Assembly (NCBI GenBank): GCA_016125185.1
Contig: WGMG01000006.1
Coordinates: forward strand, 1,178,001 to 1,242,000
Reading direction: 5' to 3'
DNA from: Armatimonadota bacterium
GTDB taxonomy: Bacteria; Armatimonadota; Fimbriimonadia; Fimbriimonadales; Fimbriimonadaceae
Length of the DNA: 64,000 nucleotides
Positions 41,880 to 50,377 of this stretch are shown here, piece by piece. The notes under the pieces were generated by a model, which was given only the letters and a program-made list of their open reading frames with translations, did not search any database and was not told where the DNA came from. The stretch's first letter is position 1. Each line of letters begins with the position of its first letter. A program made the translations under genes and the position numbers.

Positions 41880-44102
41880 TTAGTGCCCCCGCCCATCCAG
41901 GCGAAGGATCGTCAGCACGTCGCTGAAGTTCGAAATCTTCGTCATGATCGCCGCCAAGTGTTGCGTATCGTGCACGTCCAGCGTCGCGATAATCTCGGCC
42001 GTGTTGTTTCCGCTCGTCTTCACGCTCGCCGCCGACACATTCGTCTTCGACTCGCCAAAGATCGTTGAAACCTCCATCAACAGTCCCTGCCGGTTGACGC
42101 AAACCATCTTGATCGTCACCGAGTAAACGCTCTTCTCATCGGCGGGCCAGTTAAACGAGATCAGCCGCTCAGGTTCATTCTGCGCAAAATCCAGCGCGTG
42201 TGGGCAGATGCGGCGGTGAATCATGATTCCCCGCCCGCGCGTCACGTACCCTACGATCTCGTCGCCCGGGATCGGCGCGCAACACTTCGCCCGGTTCAGC
42301 AGAATGCCCTTAAAGCCCTCGGAAGTCAGTTGCAGCTTGCCTTCTCGTGTCTTCGTGACTTCGATCTTCTGCCCACTCTGCTGCTCCGGCTGACTGCCCC
42401 GCAGCTTGCTGATGACCCGCTGGACCGAGACCAAACCCGACCCGACTTTCGCCAAAAGGTCCTGGCCGTTCTCCACGCCGTCGAACTCGTGAGACAGCTT
42501 ATCAACCCGATCCTCACCCAAATAATGCTTCGGATCGAGCCCCAGCGTGCGTAGCTCCTTCTCCAGCGCGTCCTTGCCCTTGATCGCGTCCTGCTCGCGT
42601 GAAAGCTTTCGGAAATGTGCTTTGATCTTGCTTCGCGCATGCGCCGACTTCACATGCTCCAGCCAGTCCCAACTCGGGGACGCGTTCGACCGCGTGACGA
42701 CCTCGATCACGTCGCCATTCTGAAGCTTCGTGCTTAGCGGGCTGATCACGCCGTTGATCTTCGCGCCCACCATCTTCATGCCCAGTTGCGTATGCACGCG
42801 GAACGCAAAGTCGATGGGCGTCGATCCCAACGGCAGGTCCAGCACGTCGCCGTTCGGCGTAAAGACAAAAACCTGCTCGGCAAAAAGATCGGTCGACAGC
42901 GATCGCAGAAAGTCCGACGACGTCCGTGCGTCCGACGACCAATCAAAAAGCTGTTGCCGCAGGTTCGAGAAGTTCCCAATCTCCTTCTCCGAGCCCTTCC
43001 CTTCCTTGTACGTCCAGTGCGCCGCCACACCAAACTCGGCGACCTCGTGCATCTGCCGCGTGCGAATCTGAATCTCAAGCGGCTGTCCACCCGGCCCAAG
43101 CACCTTCGTATGCAGGCTTTGGTACCCGTTCGACTTTGGCTTGGCGATGTAGTCGTAAAACAACGCCATCAGCGGCACAAACATCTCGTGGACCAAGCCG
43201 AGCACCACGTAGCACTCGGAAACGTCTTCGACGATGATACGCAGGGCCAGCAGATCGTAAATTTCCTCGAAAGGGATTCCCTGCTTCACCATCTTGTTGT
43301 AAATCGAATACAGATGCTTCGGACGCCCCCGGATATCGACGATCTTCACACCCCGCGCCTGAACCCGCTCCTTGATCGCCAAAATGACCTCGGAGATTTC
43401 CGTTTCTCGCGCGTCCCGCGTGCTCGCCACCCGCTCTTGCACCGACTGGTACTCCCGCGGATGCAGATACTTGAAGCTCAAATCCTCCAGTTGCCACTTG
43501 ATCTGCCAAATACCTAATCGAGCCGCCAGCGGCGCATACACATCCAGCGTCTCCGAAGCGATCCGCAACTGCTTCTCGGTCGGCATATGGTGGAGGGTCT
43601 GCATGTTGTGCAGGCGATCAGCTAGCTTGATGACCATGACCCGATAGTCGTTGGCCATCGCCAACAGCATCTTTCGCAAGGTCTCCGCTGTCCGGTTCGT
43701 CTCTGCCGCCTTCTTCTGCCGCGACGTTAGGTTCTCTTGCTGTTGAAGCTTCAGCTTTGTGACGCCATCGATTAGCTCGGCCACATCCTTGCCGAAGTAC
43801 CCCTCGATCTCCTCCAGCCCAATGTCGCCGTCCTCGACCACGTCGTGCAGAAGGGCGGCGATGATCGTCTCATCGTCCATCTGCAGGTCGGACAGAATGC
43901 GCGACACCGCCAGCGGGTGCATGATGTAAGGCTCGCCCGACTGCCGGACCTGACCGGCATGCTCCTTCTCGGCGATGTAATACGCGAAGCGAATCCGCTT
44001 CACGTCCGCCTTGGGCCGAATCTCGCGCAGGTGAACTACAAACTGGTGAAAGTCTTCTGGATCTTCCCAGTCGCCGGGTAGTTCGTAATGTTTGGCGGGC
44101 AT
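41880..44102 (-). CDS. rel: Bifunctional (p)ppGpp synthetase/hydrolase RelA/SpoT
   Basis: 740 residues, full length. It makes and degrades the stringent alarmone in the cytosol. The HD hydrolase domain shows AALLHDVVED (83-92). The synthetase domain shows RGRPKHLYSIYNKM and YHSLH-like GYQSLHTKV. A TGS domain (VFTPNGDVLDLPLGSTPIDFAF) follows, then a zinc-finger/CC region (AKCCAPIPGDEIVGYVTRGRGIMIHRRICP) and an ACT domain at the end. The intact HD site indicates an active hydrolase. A TATAAT box lies 13 nt upstream of the ATG. Confidence 0.97.
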   Translation of the reverse strand: MPAKHYELPGDWEDPEDFHQFVVHLREIRPKADVKRIRFAYYIAEKEHAGQVRQSGEPYIMHPLAVSRILSDLQMDDETIIAALLHDVVEDGDIGLEEIEGYFGKDVAELIDGVTKLKLQQQENLTSRQKKAAETNRTAETLRKMLLAMANDYRVMVIKLADRLHNMQTLHHMPTEKQLRIASETLDVYAPLAARLGIWQIKWQLEDLSFKYLHPREYQSVQERVASTRDARETEISEVILAIKERVQARGVKIVDIRGRPKHLYSIYNKMVKQGIPFEEIYDLLALRIIVEDVSECYVVLGLVHEMFVPLMALFYDYIAKPKSNGYQSLHTKVLGPGGQPLEIQIRTRQMHEVAEFGVAAHWTYKEGKGSEKEIGNFSNLRQQLFDWSSDARTSSDFLRSLSTDLFAEQVFVFTPNGDVLDLPLGSTPIDFAFRVHTQLGMKMVGAKINGVISPLSTKLQNGDVIEVVTRSNASPSWDWLEHVKSAHARSKIKAHFRKLSREQDAIKGKDALEKELRTLGLDPKHYLGEDRVDKLSHEFDGVENGQDLLAKVGSGLVSVQRVISKLRGSQPEQQSGQKIEVTKTREGKLQLTSEGFKGILLNRAKCCAPIPGDEIVGYVTRGRGIMIHRRICPHALDFAQNEPERLISFNWPADEKSVYSVTIKMVCVNRQGLLMEVSTIFGESKTNVSAASVKTSGNNTAEIIATLDVHDTQHLAAIMTKISNFSDVLTILRLDGRGH

Positions 44103-44115
44103 TGGCGGAACCCTT

Positions 44116-44121
44116 ATTATA
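44116..44121 (-). promoter_or_regulatory. -10 box of rel
   Basis: A perfect TATAAT reads on the minus strand, 13 nt before ATG 44102, inside the 29-bp gap after kdsB. It implies a leader of about 6 nt, and rel transcription independent of kdsB. Confidence 0.5.
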
Positions 44122-44131
44122 GTTCCTACTC

Positions 44132-44863
44132 TTAAACCGGGTGGGCGGTCGCGAGGTATTTCCTCACTTCGTCAGCCTGCTCGGGCGTATCCACCGACAC
44201 CACCGAACCGCGCCCCTCGACCATCCGAATCCCGACCCCATTCTCAAGGAACCGAAGCTGTTCCAGACTTTCGCTGATCTCCAGCGGCGTCTGGGTCCAA
44301 GACGGATACTCCATCAGCACCGACCGCCGATAGGCATAGATGCCGATGTGCTTCTTCAAAGGGCCAACTCGTGCGTTGCGCGGAAAAGGAATCGCGTGCC
44401 GACTGAAGTACAGCGCGTTGCCGCGCAGGTCGGTCACGACCTTCACCACCGCCGGATTTTCTTCCTCGCTGGGCGGGCATTCCGCGTACACGCTCGCCAT
44501 CATCACTGAGGCATCAGAAAACGGCTCGGCGATGGCCCGCACCGTCGACATGTCGATCAGCGGCTCGTCGCCCTGCACGTTGATGTAAACGTCCGCCACC
44601 ACCGACTCGGCCACTTCCGCAATGCGGTCGGTCCCTGTCGGATGGCTCATCTTGGTCAGAATCGCCGGAGCGCCAAAGCCCTTGCAAGCCTCCACGATCT
44701 CTGCGTCGGGCGTCGCCACCAGCACCTGGTCCGTCACGCCCGCCGCCACCGATCGCTCATACACCCACTGGATCATCGGCTTACCGCACAGGTCCACCAG
44801 CGGCTTACCTGGAAAGCGAGTGCTGCCCATCCGGGCGGGAATCACGATGGCGAGCGAGTTCAT
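44132..44863 (-). CDS. kdsB: 3-deoxy-manno-octulosonate cytidylyltransferase
   Basis: 243 residues. It activates Kdo to CMP-Kdo for lipopolysaccharide inner core. AIVIPARMGSTRFPGKPL at the start, then YINVQGDEPLID, YFSRHAIPFPR, HIGIYAYRR and LEQLRFLENG are all characteristic. It is good evidence for an LPS-bearing outer membrane. ATGA overlap with the lipoprotein gene upstream, which itself closely follows greA. The three probably share a transcript starting at the greA promoter. Confidence 0.96.
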   Translation of the reverse strand: MNSLAIVIPARMGSTRFPGKPLVDLCGKPMIQWVYERSVAAGVTDQVLVATPDAEIVEACKGFGAPAILTKMSHPTGTDRIAEVAESVVADVYINVQGDEPLIDMSTVRAIAEPFSDASVMMASVYAECPPSEEENPAVVKVVTDLRGNALYFSRHAIPFPRNARVGPLKKHIGIYAYRRSVLMEYPSWTQTPLEISESLEQLRFLENGVGIRMVEGRGSVVSVDTPEQADEVRKYLATAHPV

Positions 44864-45465
44864 ATCGAGCTAGTCTTCGTCGCGGTAGTGACGTCCTTCA
44901 AAATGCCAAGCGCCTGCACAACCTTGTCGTACCCAATAGTAATCGTGACCTGATACCGCTTCTTCGGACCCGGAATCCGCGAAATCACGAGTTCGTCATG
45001 GCCAAAGAACGTGTACCAATAATCCACGCCGTTCAGCGACGTACCCGTAAAGTGGTCGATGCCGTTCGCATCCTTCACTAACTCCAGCACCTGAGCAAAT
45101 TCATCCGCCTCGATCGATTCATACTGGTGCATCGCCAAAACGATCTGGTCTTCATGCAGGATGATTCCAAACCCCTCTGTCGTCGTCTCCCAACCTTTCG
45201 ACACAAAATCCGTCGACAAGCCAGGAATGGTTTCCTCTAAAGGAAAGCCTCGGCTGGGACGCGGGAAGATTGAAAACGCCCGATCTTCGTTCTCTCCCAA
45301 AGCGATCCATCGCCGCCCATTCGGCAGTTTGGCTGGACTCGGGTTCACGTACTCAGGAATCTGCGAACTCAAAGCCTTATTGACGACCGGCGTGCTTTCG
45401 GGCGCGTCCATCGCCGAGCATCCCCCCAAAAGGAGCCCACAGACGATCCAAAGCCGCCGATCCAT
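44860..45465 (-). CDS. Putative lipoprotein
   Basis: 201 residues. A signal peptide with lipobox LLLGGC (cleavage before Cys 16) is followed by a Ser/Pro-rich linker. The body has no motif that I recognise, apart from FTGTSLNGVDYWYTFFGHDELVISRIPG, which looks like a beta domain. It lies 2 nt after greA and overlaps kdsB by ATGA, so it belongs to that operon. A role in envelope biogenesis is possible from context only. Confidence 0.75.
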   Translation of the reverse strand: MDRRLWIVCGLLLGGCSAMDAPESTPVVNKALSSQIPEYVNPSPAKLPNGRRWIALGENEDRAFSIFPRPSRGFPLEETIPGLSTDFVSKGWETTTEGFGIILHEDQIVLAMHQYESIEADEFAQVLELVKDANGIDHFTGTSLNGVDYWYTFFGHDELVISRIPGPKKRYQVTITIGYDKVVQALGILKDVTTATKTSSI

Positions 45466-45467
45466 AG

Positions 45468-45944
45468 TTACGAAGCCTCGATACTCTTAATCTGGTACCG
45501 AGCGACGCCGCCCGGCGTGGTCACTTCGATGGAGTCGCCTATCGCACGCCCGACGATGCTCTCGCCCATCGGTGAGCTAATCGAAACCATTCCGTTTGCC
45601 GGGTCGGCCTCAAAAGCGCCGACCAAAATCACGTCCATATCTTCGTCGAACTCCTCGTCGTATAGAACCACTTTCGAGCCCAAGTGCGCCACATCGCCCT
45701 GCTCTTCTGGTCGCTCGACGATTCGCGCACTGCGAAGCGCCTTTTCCAACTCGCTGATACGGTGTTCGAGTCGGGTCTGGTTCAGCTTGGCCTCATGGTA
45801 GGCCGCATTTTCTCGAAGGTCGCCATGAGACTTGGCCTCGCGGATCGCTTCAGCGACCGCCATACGAACCGGTCCCTGAAGCTCGTCGAGCTCTTTCTTG
45901 AGTTTCTCATAGCCTTCCTTGGTAAGTTGGATTCCGTTTGCCAT
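45468..45944 (-). CDS. greA: Transcription elongation factor GreA
   Basis: 158 residues, standard length. It rescues backtracked RNA polymerase by stimulating transcript cleavage. The N-terminal coiled coil has LTKEGYEKLKKELDEL and GDLRENAAYHEAK, whose acidic tip (D and E of GDLREN) reaches the active site. The C-terminal FKBP-like domain has ISSPMGESIVGRAIGDSIEVTTPGG. The start lies 9 nt after a TACAAT box, so the mRNA appears leaderless. Confidence 0.97.
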   Translation of the reverse strand: MANGIQLTKEGYEKLKKELDELQGPVRMAVAEAIREAKSHGDLRENAAYHEAKLNQTRLEHRISELEKALRSARIVERPEEQGDVAHLGSKVVLYDEEFDEDMDVILVGAFEADPANGMVSISSPMGESIVGRAIGDSIEVTTPGGVARYQIKSIEAS

Positions 45945-45952
45945 GAATCTGC

Positions 45953-45959
45953 TATTGTA
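45953..45959. promoter_or_regulatory. Symmetric -10 element serving greA and the GT2 gene
   Basis: Within GCTATTGTAGC the minus strand reads TACAAT (45959 to 45954, 9 nt before the greA ATG) and the plus strand reads TATTGT (45953-45958, 16 nt before ATG 45975). Only 30 bp separate the two start codons, so one near-palindromic -10 region probably drives both. Confidence 0.5.
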
Positions 45960-45974
45960 GCATCGTTAACCTAA

Positions 45975-46886
45975 ATGCCGCCAATAATCACCGTCGTCGT
46001 TGTTAGCTTCAATACGAAGGACCAGCTCCGAAAGTGCCTTGCCGCCCTCGATTCGGCTCGGCACCAGGTGATCGTCGTCGACAACGCGTCCCACGACGGC
46101 TCCCCCGACATGGTCGAGCAAGAGTTCCCTACCGTCGAACTGATCCGTTCTCCAGAGAATCTTGGCTTCGGCCGCGCCAACAATCTCGGCGTCGATCACG
46201 CAAAGGGCGACCTTGTTCTCTTCCTCAATTCCGATGCTTACGCCCAGGGCGATGCCATCGACATCCTTGCCCTAGCCTTCGACGACAAAAAGGTCGTCGC
46301 CGCCGGAGGACGCCTTCTCAATCCCGACGGCTCCCTCCAAGAGTCTATCGCCGGTCCCCTCACGCTCTGGAACGTCTTTCTCGAACAAACCTTCCTCGAC
46401 GCACTTGCTCGACGCGCTGGGCGCGGCTATTGGAGAACTCGCCAGCTTCCCGCCGACCGCATTTCGACCGTCGATCAAGTCATGGGCGCCTGCCTCATGA
46501 TCCGCAAAAGCTGTCAGGAAAGGTTCGACGAGCGTTTTTTCCTCTACTGCGAAGACACCGAACTCTGTGAGCGCCTCAAGCGTCATGGACAGATCGTCTA
46601 CATCCCCACCGCCGAATTCATCCACGAGCTCGGCTCGTCGAGCGCCAAGAACCGATGGCTGTCCGTCGCCCGCTACAACGCGGGAAAAGAGCTGTTCTTC
46701 GAAATCCATCGCGGCAAAGCCACGTCGATCATCTGCTGGCTCCTCAATCGCAAAGGCGCGTTCCTCCGCCTCATCGCCGGAACCCTAACCGCATTCACAG
46801 CAGGAGGAAGACAGAAAGCTGCCATCTTCTGGCGGGTCCTCTTCGCCCGCCGCGATCAGGTCAATCCTGTTCGTAAGCCGCAATAA
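45975..46886 (+). CDS. Glycosyltransferase family 2 protein (rhamnosyltransferase-like)
   Basis: 303 residues, GT-A fold. VVVVSFNTKDQLRKCLAAL, VIVVDNASHDGSPDMV and LGFGRANNLGVDHAKGDLVLFLNSDA contain the nucleotide and metal (DxD-like NSD) sites. FDERFFLYCEDTELCERLKRHG is the acceptor-side ED motif region typical of WbbL-type enzymes. It probably adds a sugar to an O-antigen or other polysaccharide precursor, and lies beside an O-antigen-type ABC exporter. Its 3' end overlaps that ATPase gene by 26 bp, convergently. Confidence 0.92.
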   Translation: MPPIITVVVVSFNTKDQLRKCLAALDSARHQVIVVDNASHDGSPDMVEQEFPTVELIRSPENLGFGRANNLGVDHAKGDLVLFLNSDAYAQGDAIDILALAFDDKKVVAAGGRLLNPDGSLQESIAGPLTLWNVFLEQTFLDALARRAGRGYWRTRQLPADRISTVDQVMGACLMIRKSCQERFDERFFLYCEDTELCERLKRHGQIVYIPTAEFIHELGSSSAKNRWLSVARYNAGKELFFEIHRGKATSIICWLLNRKGAFLRLIAGTLTAFTAGGRQKAAIFWRVLFARRDQVNPVRKPQ

Positions 46887-47589
46887 CGTCGCTCGGCGTC
46901 CCGATCATCCGCACCACGCCGCCGTCCAACCAAACGCACCGGTCCGCAAACTGTCGCACCGTTTCTAACTGGTGCGACACCAACAGAATCGTTCCGCCCT
47001 GGTCGCGAAACTCGCTCACCCGCTTCAAACACTTCTGCTCGAACTGACGGTCACCTACCGCCAAAACCTCGTCCACAATCAAAATGTCCGCGTCCACATG
47101 GGTCACGATAGAAAAGCCCAACCGCGCCATCATGCCGCTCGAATACGTCCGCGCCGGAGCCTCGACCGCGTCGCCCAGTTCGCTGAACTCGATGATGCTC
47201 GGCAACCTCTTCCGAATTTCGTCCCGACTCAGGCCAAGAATGACTCCGTTAAAGTAGACGTTCTCGATGCCCGTCAAATCCGGGTGGAACCCCGCGCCAA
47301 GCTCCAAGAGCGGAGCCACGCGTCCATGAACCTCCATCGTCCCCGAGGTCGCTTTGTAAATCTTCGCGAGCAAAGAAAGGAGCGTGCTCTTCCCAGCTCC
47401 GTTCTTGCCGATGATCGCCAGACATTCCCCTTTCCGAACGTCGATCGAGACCCCCTTCAGCACGTTCAGCTTCACGATGTTTCGCTTCTTCCAAAACACC
47501 AGCAGGCTCTTCAGCGACGCGATCCCGGCATGGCTCACCGTGAACTCCTTGTGCAGGTCCGATATTCGAATCGCGATCTCTTGCGTCAT
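46861..47589 (-). CDS. Polysaccharide ABC exporter, ATP-binding subunit (Wzt/TagH-like)
   Basis: 242 residues from ATG 47589, which gives an ATGA overlap with the permease. Walker A GKNGAGKST, the Q-loop region PLLELGAGFHPDLTGIENV (the family-specific E-loop), signature TYSSGMMARLGFS (in place of LSGGQ), Walker B ADILIVDEVLAVGD and the switch His in LLVSHQ. The set is typical of O-antigen and teichoic-acid exporters. No C-terminal carbohydrate-binding domain like that of E. coli O9a Wzt is present. Works with the permease at 47586-48449. Confidence 0.93.
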   Translation of the reverse strand: MTQEIAIRISDLHKEFTVSHAGIASLKSLLVFWKKRNIVKLNVLKGVSIDVRKGECLAIIGKNGAGKSTLLSLLAKIYKATSGTMEVHGRVAPLLELGAGFHPDLTGIENVYFNGVILGLSRDEIRKRLPSIIEFSELGDAVEAPARTYSSGMMARLGFSIVTHVDADILIVDEVLAVGDRQFEQKCLKRVSEFRDQGGTILLVSHQLETVRQFADRCVWLDGGVVRMIGTPSDVIAAYEQD

Positions 47590-48449
47590 GGTCGCTCCAC
47601 AAACTTCCACTTTAGCCGGTTGAACAGCCAATAGCCGAACACCAGAACCACAAAGGACACAACCCCGCTCACCAGCAGGTACTTCCAAACCAGTTCCATC
47701 GGCAACGGCTTGGCCGTATCGCCATGCACCGTCACGTCCGTTTTCGCCAGCAAAATCCGCCGGTAGCCGTGCGAAAGCGCCGCCAAAGGATTCAGGTTAT
47801 AAAGCTTATATAGAAGCCAGTTGGACTGCAAATTCAGGTGGTTATTCGCCACCATCTCTTCAAAGTAGATGATCGGACACAGGTAGAACATCACCTGCAT
47901 CACCACGTTCACGATGTATTTCACGTCCTCAAAGAACGTGTTCAATGCGCTGATGATCAGCGATGCCCCCGTCGCCAGCATGAGCGAGAACAGCAACAAG
48001 ACAGGCAAGTAAAGGATGGTCAGATGGAACGGCCAAACCCGCGGATCGCGGATGTAGACGATCAGCATGTACCCAAAGAAGATCAAAAGCCCGATCAGCA
48101 GGTGGATGAAGTTCGAAATGACCGTCGCCAGCGGCAGAATCTCGCGGGGGAAGTAAATCTTCTTAATCAGCGGCACCTGCACCAAGATCGACTGCGCCGC
48201 ATCCAGCACGCTGTACTGAAAGAACATGAAAGGCAAGTAAGCCGACAGCATGTACGCCGTGTAGTTCGGAATCTTGATTTCCATAAAGGTGCCGAACACC
48301 AGGCTCATGATCAAGACCTGAAAAATCGGATTGAGGAACGACCAAACGACGCCGAGAGCCGAGTTCTTATAGCGGATGCGCAGTTCGCGCTGGACCATGA
48401 CGTACAGGAGCTCGCGGTACGACCAAAGTTCTTTCAGCTCCTTCAGCAT
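47586..48449 (-). CDS. Polysaccharide ABC exporter, permease subunit (Wzm/TagG-like)
   Basis: 287 residues from ATG 48449; a TTG directly before it is possible. ABC-2 type permease with a typical amphipathic entry QRELRIRYKNSALGVVWSFLNPI and six membrane segments (for example VLIMSLVFGTFM, FIHLLIGLLIFFGYMLIVYI, LPVLLLFSLMLATGASLI, VVSFVVLVFGYWLF). FFEDVKYIVNVVMQVMFYLCPIIY is the second conserved block. It exports lipid-linked polysaccharide across the inner membrane. The stop of the small secreted protein upstream lies 3 nt before the TTG. Confidence 0.92.
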   Translation of the reverse strand: MLKELKELWSYRELLYVMVQRELRIRYKNSALGVVWSFLNPIFQVLIMSLVFGTFMEIKIPNYTAYMLSAYLPFMFFQYSVLDAAQSILVQVPLIKKIYFPREILPLATVISNFIHLLIGLLIFFGYMLIVYIRDPRVWPFHLTILYLPVLLLFSLMLATGASLIISALNTFFEDVKYIVNVVMQVMFYLCPIIYFEEMVANNHLNLQSNWLLYKLYNLNPLAALSHGYRRILLAKTDVTVHGDTAKPLPMELVWKYLLVSGVVSFVVLVFGYWLFNRLKWKFVERP

Positions 48450-48452
48450 CAA

Positions 48453-48773
48453 TCAGACTCGCTTGATTTCCAACACTTTCACGAACGCCACGGTTCCGCT
48501 CTCCGGCTCCGCCACAATCCGCTCGCCCTTGCGCCCCAATCCCTTGATGGCGAACTCCAACAGGTTCGTCGGCTTGTCCGTTTCCTCCAGCATGTAAGGC
48601 AGGGCTCGTGCTTTCGTGTCTAGTATAACTTTGGCTTTTCGGCCGATGATCTTGACATCGACCGTGTACACGAGCGTTCCGTCCGATGCCGTGGGAGCCG
48701 CTTCGCCCGGCGTCTCGTCCAGCAAAAAGAACGCTGGAGTTTGGAGGACAGCCCCGAGGAGAACGCAGAACAT
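48453..48773 (-). CDS. Small secreted protein of unknown function
   Basis: 106 residues. A short hydrophobic start (MFCVLLGAVLQTPAFFLL) may be a signal peptide or a membrane anchor. The rest is a compact alpha/beta sequence with TLVYTVDVKIIGRKAKVIL and FAIKGLGRKGERIVAEPESGTVAFVKVLEI, vaguely FKBP-like but without a firm match. Directly upstream of the polysaccharide exporter genes, so expressed with them. The divergent ribokinase start is 17 bp away. Confidence 0.65.
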   Translation of the reverse strand: MFCVLLGAVLQTPAFFLLDETPGEAAPTASDGTLVYTVDVKIIGRKAKVILDTKARALPYMLEETDKPTNLLEFAIKGLGRKGERIVAEPESGTVAFVKVLEIKRV

Positions 48774-48776
48774 GTG

Positions 48777-48782
48777 TATTCT
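48777..48782 (+). promoter_or_regulatory. -10 box of the ribokinase gene
   Basis: TGTGTATTCT is an extended -10 (TGn TATTCT) ending 8 nt before ATG 48791. Transcription would begin at or 1-2 nt before the start codon, and no Shine-Dalgarno is present. Confidence 0.5.
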
Positions 48783-48790
48783 TTACAACA

Positions 48791-49723
48791 ATGGATGAAG
48801 TCTCGATTCTTGTTGTTGGGAGCAGTGTACTCGACCAAGTTTCGAGAGTTGAACGTTTCCCTCATCCCGGCGAAAGCGTGCGCGGTTCCGACGTCCAGCA
48901 CTTCGCTGGCGGCAAGGGGGCCAACCAGGCCGTCGCCGTGGCTCGCCTTGGCGCAAAAACCACTTTCTGCAGTTGCGTCGGCAACGACGCCAACGGCCAC
49001 GAGATGATCCAGTCGATGCGCGCCGAAGGTATCGATTGCCAGCACACCGAATTCCTGCAATCCACGCCCACTGGCACCGCGCTCATCGCCCTCAACGATG
49101 AAGGTCAGAACATGATCATTGCCTGTCTGGGTGCGAACATGAAGTTCAGCCCCGACTTCGCCTTCAAAGTCGCCCACGAGAACCTGCACCACGTTCTCCT
49201 CCTCCAGGCCGAGATTCCCCTCGAAACCGTCCGCGCCGCCGCCGAAGCCAGTCAAGGCATCGTCGTTTTCAACCCCGCTCCGTCAATCTCCGTCCCCGCC
49301 TCGATCTATCCGCTAGTGGACTATCTCACCCCCAACGAACACGAGGCCGCCCACCTAGTCGACCACCCCGTCAACACCATCGACGACGCTCGCCGCGCTG
49401 CCGAAGAGCTTCTCGCCCGCGGATGCCGCAACGTCGTCATCACCGTCGGCCCCCAGGGTGCCTACTACATGAACGAAAACGAGGCTGGGCACGTCAAGGC
49501 CCCCAAAGTGAATGTTGTGGATACCGTCGGCGCGGGTGACTGCTTCAATGGTGCGTTAGCCTTCGCCATCGCCCACAATACGCCGCTTCACGAAGCCGTC
49601 AACTTCGCCGTGGGTTGTGCGTCAATTTCTGTGACGTATCTTGGAGCCCAATCTGGGCTTCCCTATTGGGACGCGCTTCCGCTCGGCCTCAAGGCCCATC
49701 TTCAAAGCCCGCAATCTGTTTAA
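48791..49723 (+). CDS. rbsK: Ribokinase / PfkB family sugar kinase
   Basis: 310 residues from ATG 48791. ILVVGSSVLDQVSRVERFPHPGES and HFAGGKGANQAVAVARLG are the N-terminal ribokinase signatures. VVDTVGAGDCFNGALAFAIA contains the catalytic Asp of the GAGD anion hole. VVFNPAPS and LTPNEHEA are the mid-part ribokinase marks. It would phosphorylate ribose or a related sugar or nucleoside in the cytosol. No ribose transporter is next to it. Convergent 35-bp overlap with phoU. Confidence 0.9.
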   Translation: MDEVSILVVGSSVLDQVSRVERFPHPGESVRGSDVQHFAGGKGANQAVAVARLGAKTTFCSCVGNDANGHEMIQSMRAEGIDCQHTEFLQSTPTGTALIALNDEGQNMIIACLGANMKFSPDFAFKVAHENLHHVLLLQAEIPLETVRAAAEASQGIVVFNPAPSISVPASIYPLVDYLTPNEHEAAHLVDHPVNTIDDARRAAEELLARGCRNVVITVGPQGAYYMNENEAGHVKAPKVNVVDTVGAGDCFNGALAFAIAHNTPLHEAVNFAVGCASISVTYLGAQSGLPYWDALPLGLKAHLQSPQSV

Positions 49724-50375
49724 GTTCGCCCGTCACCATGTAATGAACCCGCTCCGCGATGTTCACGCTGTGGTCGGCGATGCGCTCCAAGTGGTGGATC
49801 GCCAAGAACAGCCAGCCGTGCGCCACCACGAAGTCGGGATCGCGCCGCATCAACAGGAATACCTGCGCCCGCAGTTCACGGTAAAGACCGTCTGCCTGGT
49901 TTTCCATATCGGCAACCTCCTGAACGCGGTCCAGGTCGCGGCGAACGTACGCCTCTAGCGCCTCATGGATCATCTTGCGACACAAAGTCGCAAACTTGCC
50001 TAAATCGATAATGTCGGACCGCCCTTGCTCGTTATCGATCTTCAGCGCCGCTTTGGCCAGGTCGACCGCCAAGTCCGCGCACCGCTCCAAGTCCGTGATG
50101 ATCTTTAAGCAGGCGCCGACCTGCCGCAGGTCGTTCCCCGCCGGGTTCTGGAGCCCGATGATCTTCATGCATTTGGCTTCGATCGCCAGTTCCATTTGGT
50201 CGATGGCGTCGTCTTGCAGGATCGCTTCGTGAGCCAACGCTGGATCGAGCTTGATGAGCGCATTCGAAGCGTCCGCCATCATCCGCTCGACGCCGCTCGC
50301 CATCGCCAGCAATTCATGCTCGAGTTCGGCCAACTCTCGGTCAAAGTTCTGTCGGGCGTAATTTACACTGTCCAT
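49689..50375 (-). CDS. phoU: Phosphate signalling regulator PhoU
   Basis: 228 residues with two three-helix PhoU repeats. The repeats show the metal-binding E/DxxxD pattern: ITDLERCADLAVDLAK (first) and IHHLERIADHSVNIAERVHYM (second). PhoU links the Pst transporter to the PhoR kinase to repress the Pho response. No pst or phoBR genes are adjacent. It follows an Opp/Dpp ATPase by 2 nt, an unusual neighbour. Its presence fits the Pho-box-like repeats near 2904 and 3115. Confidence 0.95.
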   Translation of the reverse strand: MDSVNYARQNFDRELAELEHELLAMASGVERMMADASNALIKLDPALAHEAILQDDAIDQMELAIEAKCMKIIGLQNPAGNDLRQVGACLKIITDLERCADLAVDLAKAALKIDNEQGRSDIIDLGKFATLCRKMIHEALEAYVRRDLDRVQEVADMENQADGLYRELRAQVFLLMRRDPDFVVAHGWLFLAIHHLERIADHSVNIAERVHYMVTGELKQIAGFEDGP

Positions 50376-50377
50376 GG

